From: DASRDU01 sp046331565
GTDB lineage: Bacteria; Acidobacteriota; Blastocatellia; RBC074
Reading direction: 5' to 3'
DNA: 64,000 nt
Assembly (NCBI GenBank): GCA_046331565.1
Contig: JAXLQP010000005.1
Coordinates: forward strand, 1-64,000
Shown here: positions 61,392 through 64,000 of the stretch, piece by piece
Numbering within the stretch: position 1 is the first letter of the stretch
Layout: the number at the start of each line of letters is the position of its first letter
Position numbers and translations under genes: made by a program
Notes under the pieces: model-generated
The model's database searches: none
What the model saw: the letters and a program-made list of their open reading frames with translations, nothing else
What the model was told of the DNA's origin: nothing

Positions 61392-62128
61392 GTTTTATTT
61401 TGTTCGCAATAATCTTCTGTGCCGCGCAGCCCGCCGCGGCACAGAGCTATGAGTTTTCCGTAGAGCACGCGCACACCTTGCGTAACTGCCGGGGAAAGCT
61501 GCTCATCACGCCGGAGAGGATTGAGTACAAAACCGAGCACAGGCGCGATGCGCGCATCTGGGAGTACGTTGAAATCCAGCAGATTACAGTGGTATCGCCC
61601 ATCGAACTGGAACTGATGACTTATGAAGATCAGAAACGGATGGCCGGGCGCGACCGCATTTTCAAATTCAGGCTGCTGGAAGGACGGATCGCGCCTGAGA
61701 TCAGCGCCCTGTTGTTGGAGAAAGCAACGCATCCACTGGTCACCAGCGTGCCGCCGCAGAGCGAGGGCACGCCACTGTTCGCCATCCCGGTGAAGCATCT
61801 GCACACCTTCGGCGGTTGTTCAGGCACGCTCAAGATATACGGTGATCGTGTAGTTTTTGAATCGCAGACGGACGCGCGTTTCTGGCGTTACAGCGATATT
61901 CAGAACTTCAGCCATTCAGAACGCTTCCGGTTTGAGATCGTCAGCTATGAGGACAAGGTTGGCGGAGCGAAAGCCTATAACTTCCAATTGAAGGAGGAAC
62001 TGCCGGCACAGGCTTACGACTACGTCTGGGCGCGGGTCTATCCGTCGAAGTTTCACCGCGATGACCGGCTCGCGCAGCCCGGCAATGTGCAAGTCACGCT
62101 GAGCAAACGCTCAGTTGCAAAGCAATGA
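61379..62128 (+). CDS. Secreted protein with two PH-like repeats
   Basis: 249 residues with a signal peptide (QPAAAQS). Two repeats of about 90 residues follow: EHAHTLRNCRGKLLITPERI...RIWEYVEIQQ and KHLHTFGGCSGTLKIYGDRV...RFWRYSDIQN. Each has HxH, a Cys seven residues on, and a beta-rich pattern with R-x-W-x-Y-x-x-I like bacterial PH-domain folds. The HxH...C set could bind metal. Common among secreted acidobacterial proteins; no function assigned. Translationally coupled to the ABC ATPase. Confidence 0.65.
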   Translation: MCRLSFILFAIIFCAAQPAAAQSYEFSVEHAHTLRNCRGKLLITPERIEYKTEHRRDARIWEYVEIQQITVVSPIELELMTYEDQKRMAGRDRIFKFRLLEGRIAPEISALLLEKATHPLVTSVPPQSEGTPLFAIPVKHLHTFGGCSGTLKIYGDRVVFESQTDARFWRYSDIQNFSHSERFRFEIVSYEDKVGGAKAYNFQLKEELPAQAYDYVWARVYPSKFHRDDRLAQPGNVQVTLSKRSVAKQ

Positions 62129-62145
62129 AGAGGAGTGTGAGAACA

Positions 62146-62658
62146 ATGAGAAGATCAATTTTAGTGTTGGCGATGGTGACGCTCAGCAGCGTCTTTACCT
62201 TCGCCCAGCAGAAGCCTCCTGGCGGGCCAGCAAAACAAGAAGTGCAATTGGGGCGCGGGATGAGCCTGATCGCCCCCGGACTGATGCAGTTAGGTCTGGA
62301 GACGAACTTCTTTCTGCGCCTCGCCGACCAGCTTCAACTGGCGGATAAACAACGAACGGCGCTGGAAGAGATCGCCTACGAATATCAAAAGTACAGCGTG
62401 CAAAGGCTGGCCGACCGGGATGTGACGGATGCCGAACTGCAACGATTACTGACCCGCGACAATATTGATCTTGACGCGGTACGCGCGAAGGTGCGAGAGG
62501 CCGAAGCGATCACGACCGACGTGAAGATTCGGATGATCGAGGCGGTTCTCAAGGCCGTTACTGCCCTCACGCACGAGCAGCATTTGAAGGCCATCACTTT
62601 GATTCAGGAGCTACAGACGCCGAAGGAGCGCCCGTCGGCCGGACGCATCTCCGACTAA
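62146..62658 (+). CDS. Periplasmic helical protein, Spy/CpxP-like
   Basis: 170 residues: signal peptide (VFTFAQ) and a helical domain (LADQLQLADKQRTALEEIAYEYQKY, DIDLDAVRAKVREAEAI-type pairs, ALTHEQHLKAI) resembling the LTxxQ-containing Spy/CpxP/CnrX-like heavy-metal-resistance fold. Such proteins act as periplasmic chaperones or metal sensors. An upstream ATG at 62125 overlaps the previous stop; ATG 62146 has GAGGAG 11 bases upstream and gives the better signal peptide. Confidence 0.65.
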   Translation: MRRSILVLAMVTLSSVFTFAQQKPPGGPAKQEVQLGRGMSLIAPGLMQLGLETNFFLRLADQLQLADKQRTALEEIAYEYQKYSVQRLADRDVTDAELQRLLTRDNIDLDAVRAKVREAEAITTDVKIRMIEAVLKAVTALTHEQHLKAITLIQELQTPKERPSAGRISD

Positions 62659-62688
62659 TGTCAGTGCGCATGAGCGCGAGGAGGCGTG

Positions 62689-63660
62689 ATGAAGTTCGGA
62701 AGCACAATTCAAACAGCGGTGATCTTGCTGGCGCTCGCCTTGATGTTTAGCTGGCCTGCCTTTGCTCAGGAGCACAAGCACGAGCAGCAGCCCCAAGACC
62801 CTGCGACGATCAAGGTGTCTACGGAACTGGTGTCACTGAGCGTGACCGTGACGGATCAAAAAGGGAAGGCGGTTCTGGGGTTGAAGCGCGAAGACTTCAA
62901 GGTCTACGAAAACGGCGTCGAGCAGCCGCTCAATTTTTTCAGCACCGAAGAAATGCCGGTTTGCTGGGGACTCGTGCTGGATCGCAGCGGCAGCATGATG
63001 GACATGATCGGTGATGTTTATCGCGCCGCCGTTCACGTCGTGGACGAAGGGACGGAAGAGGACGAAGCCTTCATCGTCACCTTCAACAAAAAAGTCGAGT
63101 TGGTGGCCGACTTCATCGCGGATAAGCATCGGCTGCAAAACTCGATTCTCGGTTTGCGCGCTGGCGGCGAAACGGCGCTCTGGGATGCGATTGGCTTTGC
63201 GCTCGACCATCTCAAACAAGCAAAGCACCGCAAGCGAGTGCTGGTAGTGATCACCGATGGTGAAGACAACAGCAGCCGCACCTCGTTTCGGAGTCTGGTC
63301 GAGCGTGTGGAAGAGGCGGGAGTGCTGGTCTACACGGTCGGTATGTTCGAGTCTGTAGGCATGCGCAGTTTCGGGATGCGCGGCGGCGACTCGCCGCGCT
63401 TGGAGCTTGCCAAACTCGCTGAGATTACCGGAGCGAGCGCCCACTTTCCGACCAATGTGGAAGAGTGCCAGGAGACGATGCGGACGATTGCCGGCGAGGT
63501 CGGCCATCAATACAGCCTCGGCTACTATCCGAACGACGCAAAGAGCGATGGCAAATGGCGCAAGCTCCAGGTCGTGGTGAATCAAAGTGAAAGCAAGACC
63601 AGGTACGTGGCTCGCACACGCACCGGTTATTACGCGCCGAAAGGCGACTCGGCAAAGTGA
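62689..63660 (+). CDS. Secreted VWFA-domain protein (acidobacterial type)
   Basis: 323 residues, paralogue of 29215-30252: signal peptide (WPAFAQEHKHE), DFKVYENGVEQPL, MIDAS motif DRSGSM, TDGEDNSSR and the C-terminal QYSLGYYPND...GYYAPK. The His-containing start of the mature chain (EHKHEQQ) recalls other proteins of the island. GAGGAGG fixes ATG 62689 rather than GTG 62686. Both paralogues close an efflux cluster, which suggests a shared role at the cell surface. Confidence 0.88.
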   Translation: MKFGSTIQTAVILLALALMFSWPAFAQEHKHEQQPQDPATIKVSTELVSLSVTVTDQKGKAVLGLKREDFKVYENGVEQPLNFFSTEEMPVCWGLVLDRSGSMMDMIGDVYRAAVHVVDEGTEEDEAFIVTFNKKVELVADFIADKHRLQNSILGLRAGGETALWDAIGFALDHLKQAKHRKRVLVVITDGEDNSSRTSFRSLVERVEEAGVLVYTVGMFESVGMRSFGMRGGDSPRLELAKLAEITGASAHFPTNVEECQETMRTIAGEVGHQYSLGYYPNDAKSDGKWRKLQVVVNQSESKTRYVARTRTGYYAPKGDSAK

Positions 63661-63684
63661 GCCTTCAGATCAAAGGAGGGAGTT

Positions 63685-64000
63685 ATGAGCCTGCTTCAGA
63701 AATTTCAAGATGTCTACTTCGATGCAATGCATTTGCAGGAAGCGCTGGAAGCAATCCCGACCGAGTGTGATTGCCGGAATGGAGAGGCGCATTTGGCCGC
63801 GAAGTGTTGCTGTGTCGCCAAACCGGGTTCGATAGCGAGCACGGTGGCGTCACATCAGGGCTGCCTCGTCCATCTGGGAAAGTTGAACCAGAGTCTTGGC
63901 ACGTTGCGAGCGGACTGGGAATACCAGAGTTGGACGGATCAGCGTGATGAGCATGAGTATGTGGAACCAAAGCTTCAGTCGCGGATCTCGCAGGTTCTGG
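63685..64000 (+). CDS. Partial Cys-rich protein running off the window
   Basis: Starts MSLLQKFQDVYFDAMHLQEA with AAAGGAGGGAG upstream; 105 residues are visible and the frame is still open at 64000. It contains TECDCRNGEAH, AAKCCCVAKPG and GCLVHLG, seven cysteines in 36 residues, without a signal peptide. Family not recognised. Because the 3' end is missing, length and function are unknown. Confidence 0.55.
   Translation, partial: MSLLQKFQDVYFDAMHLQEALEAIPTECDCRNGEAHLAAKCCCVAKPGSIASTVASHQGCLVHLGKLNQSLGTLRADWEYQSWTDQRDEHEYVEPKLQSRISQVL

Noticed and set aside
1..64000. Insertion sequences, CRISPR arrays, tRNA or rRNA genes
   Set aside because: No transposase-like frame, no regularly spaced direct repeats, and no recognisable tRNA or rRNA sequence were seen on reading both strands.

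Overview
The window looks like chromosomal or large-plasmid DNA of an Acidobacteriota bacterium, most likely Blastocatellia. This is inferred from a 1050-residue Oar-type TonB-dependent receptor with a carboxypeptidase-regulatory N-terminus, two secreted VWFA proteins of the acidobacterial type, moderately GC-rich genes, and Shine-Dalgarno sites of the AAGGAG type. Nearly all genes are on the + strand; clear exceptions are a CsoR-type repressor (19601-19903) and a small secreted protein (45983-46363). I see no rRNA, tRNA, CRISPR array or insertion sequence.

The theme is a 64-kb copper/heavy-metal island. 0.5-9.7 kb: Cys/His-rich membrane protein, TolC-type channel, multicopper oxidase with metal-binding and cupredoxin extensions, NTF2-like protein, TonB receptor and BNR protein. 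9.9-16 kb: YHS protein, Cu(I) P1B-ATPase, two methyltransferases, an HhH/PD-(D/E)XK protein and a TlpA thioredoxin. 16-20 kb: sensor kinase, an AT-rich ORF wedged in, a sigma-54-dependent response regulator, and CsoR. 20.5-30 kb: first CusCBA-type efflux set with accessory secreted proteins. 30.3-34.7 kb: three paralogous two-TM proteins carrying a degenerate histidine-kinase H-box, then two Crp/Fnr regulators. 34.8-38.1 kb: a tri-heme cytochrome fused to an outer-membrane barrel, DUF2934, MgtC, receiver-like protein. 38.1-46 kb: a YHS-phosphorylase fusion and two GH57 copies, rearranged around an HMA-thioredoxin gene and a MerB-like gene. 46-48.4 kb: second multicopper oxidase. 48.7-64 kb: second CusCBA set, an antiporter-lytic transglycosylase fusion, DUF2318, an ABC exporter and secreted proteins.

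Two regulatory layers can be read from the DNA. (1) Four control regions (upstream of 563, 20531, 32464 and 46763) combine pairs of a 16-bp palindrome, TGTCTG-N4-CAGACA, spaced exactly 22 bp apart, with a downstream GG-N10-GC sigma-54 promoter. The only sigma-54 activator in the window is the response regulator at 18160-19566, its obvious candidate reader. (2) Three control regions (upstream of 33962, 34816 and 48767) carry pairs of TGTGAC-N4-GTCACA sites, also 22 bp apart, with the second site centred near -41.5; the two Crp/Fnr proteins have the matching R-E-T-V-(S/T)-R recognition helix.

The most unusual object is at 42548-43495: a MerB-like (organomercurial lyase family) reading frame with TGA at both positions where MerB has catalytic cysteines, each TGA followed at about 20 nt by a stem-loop resembling a bacterial SECIS; the first has the GGTC loop of the E. 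coli fdhF element. The adjacent HMA domain has the same TGA-plus-GGTC-hairpin arrangement at its first metal-binding cysteine. This suggests a selenocysteine-based mercury-handling module. The caveat is that 41.8-48.4 kb also contains many single-base frameshifts and one amber codon, so decay or sequence error must be excluded.
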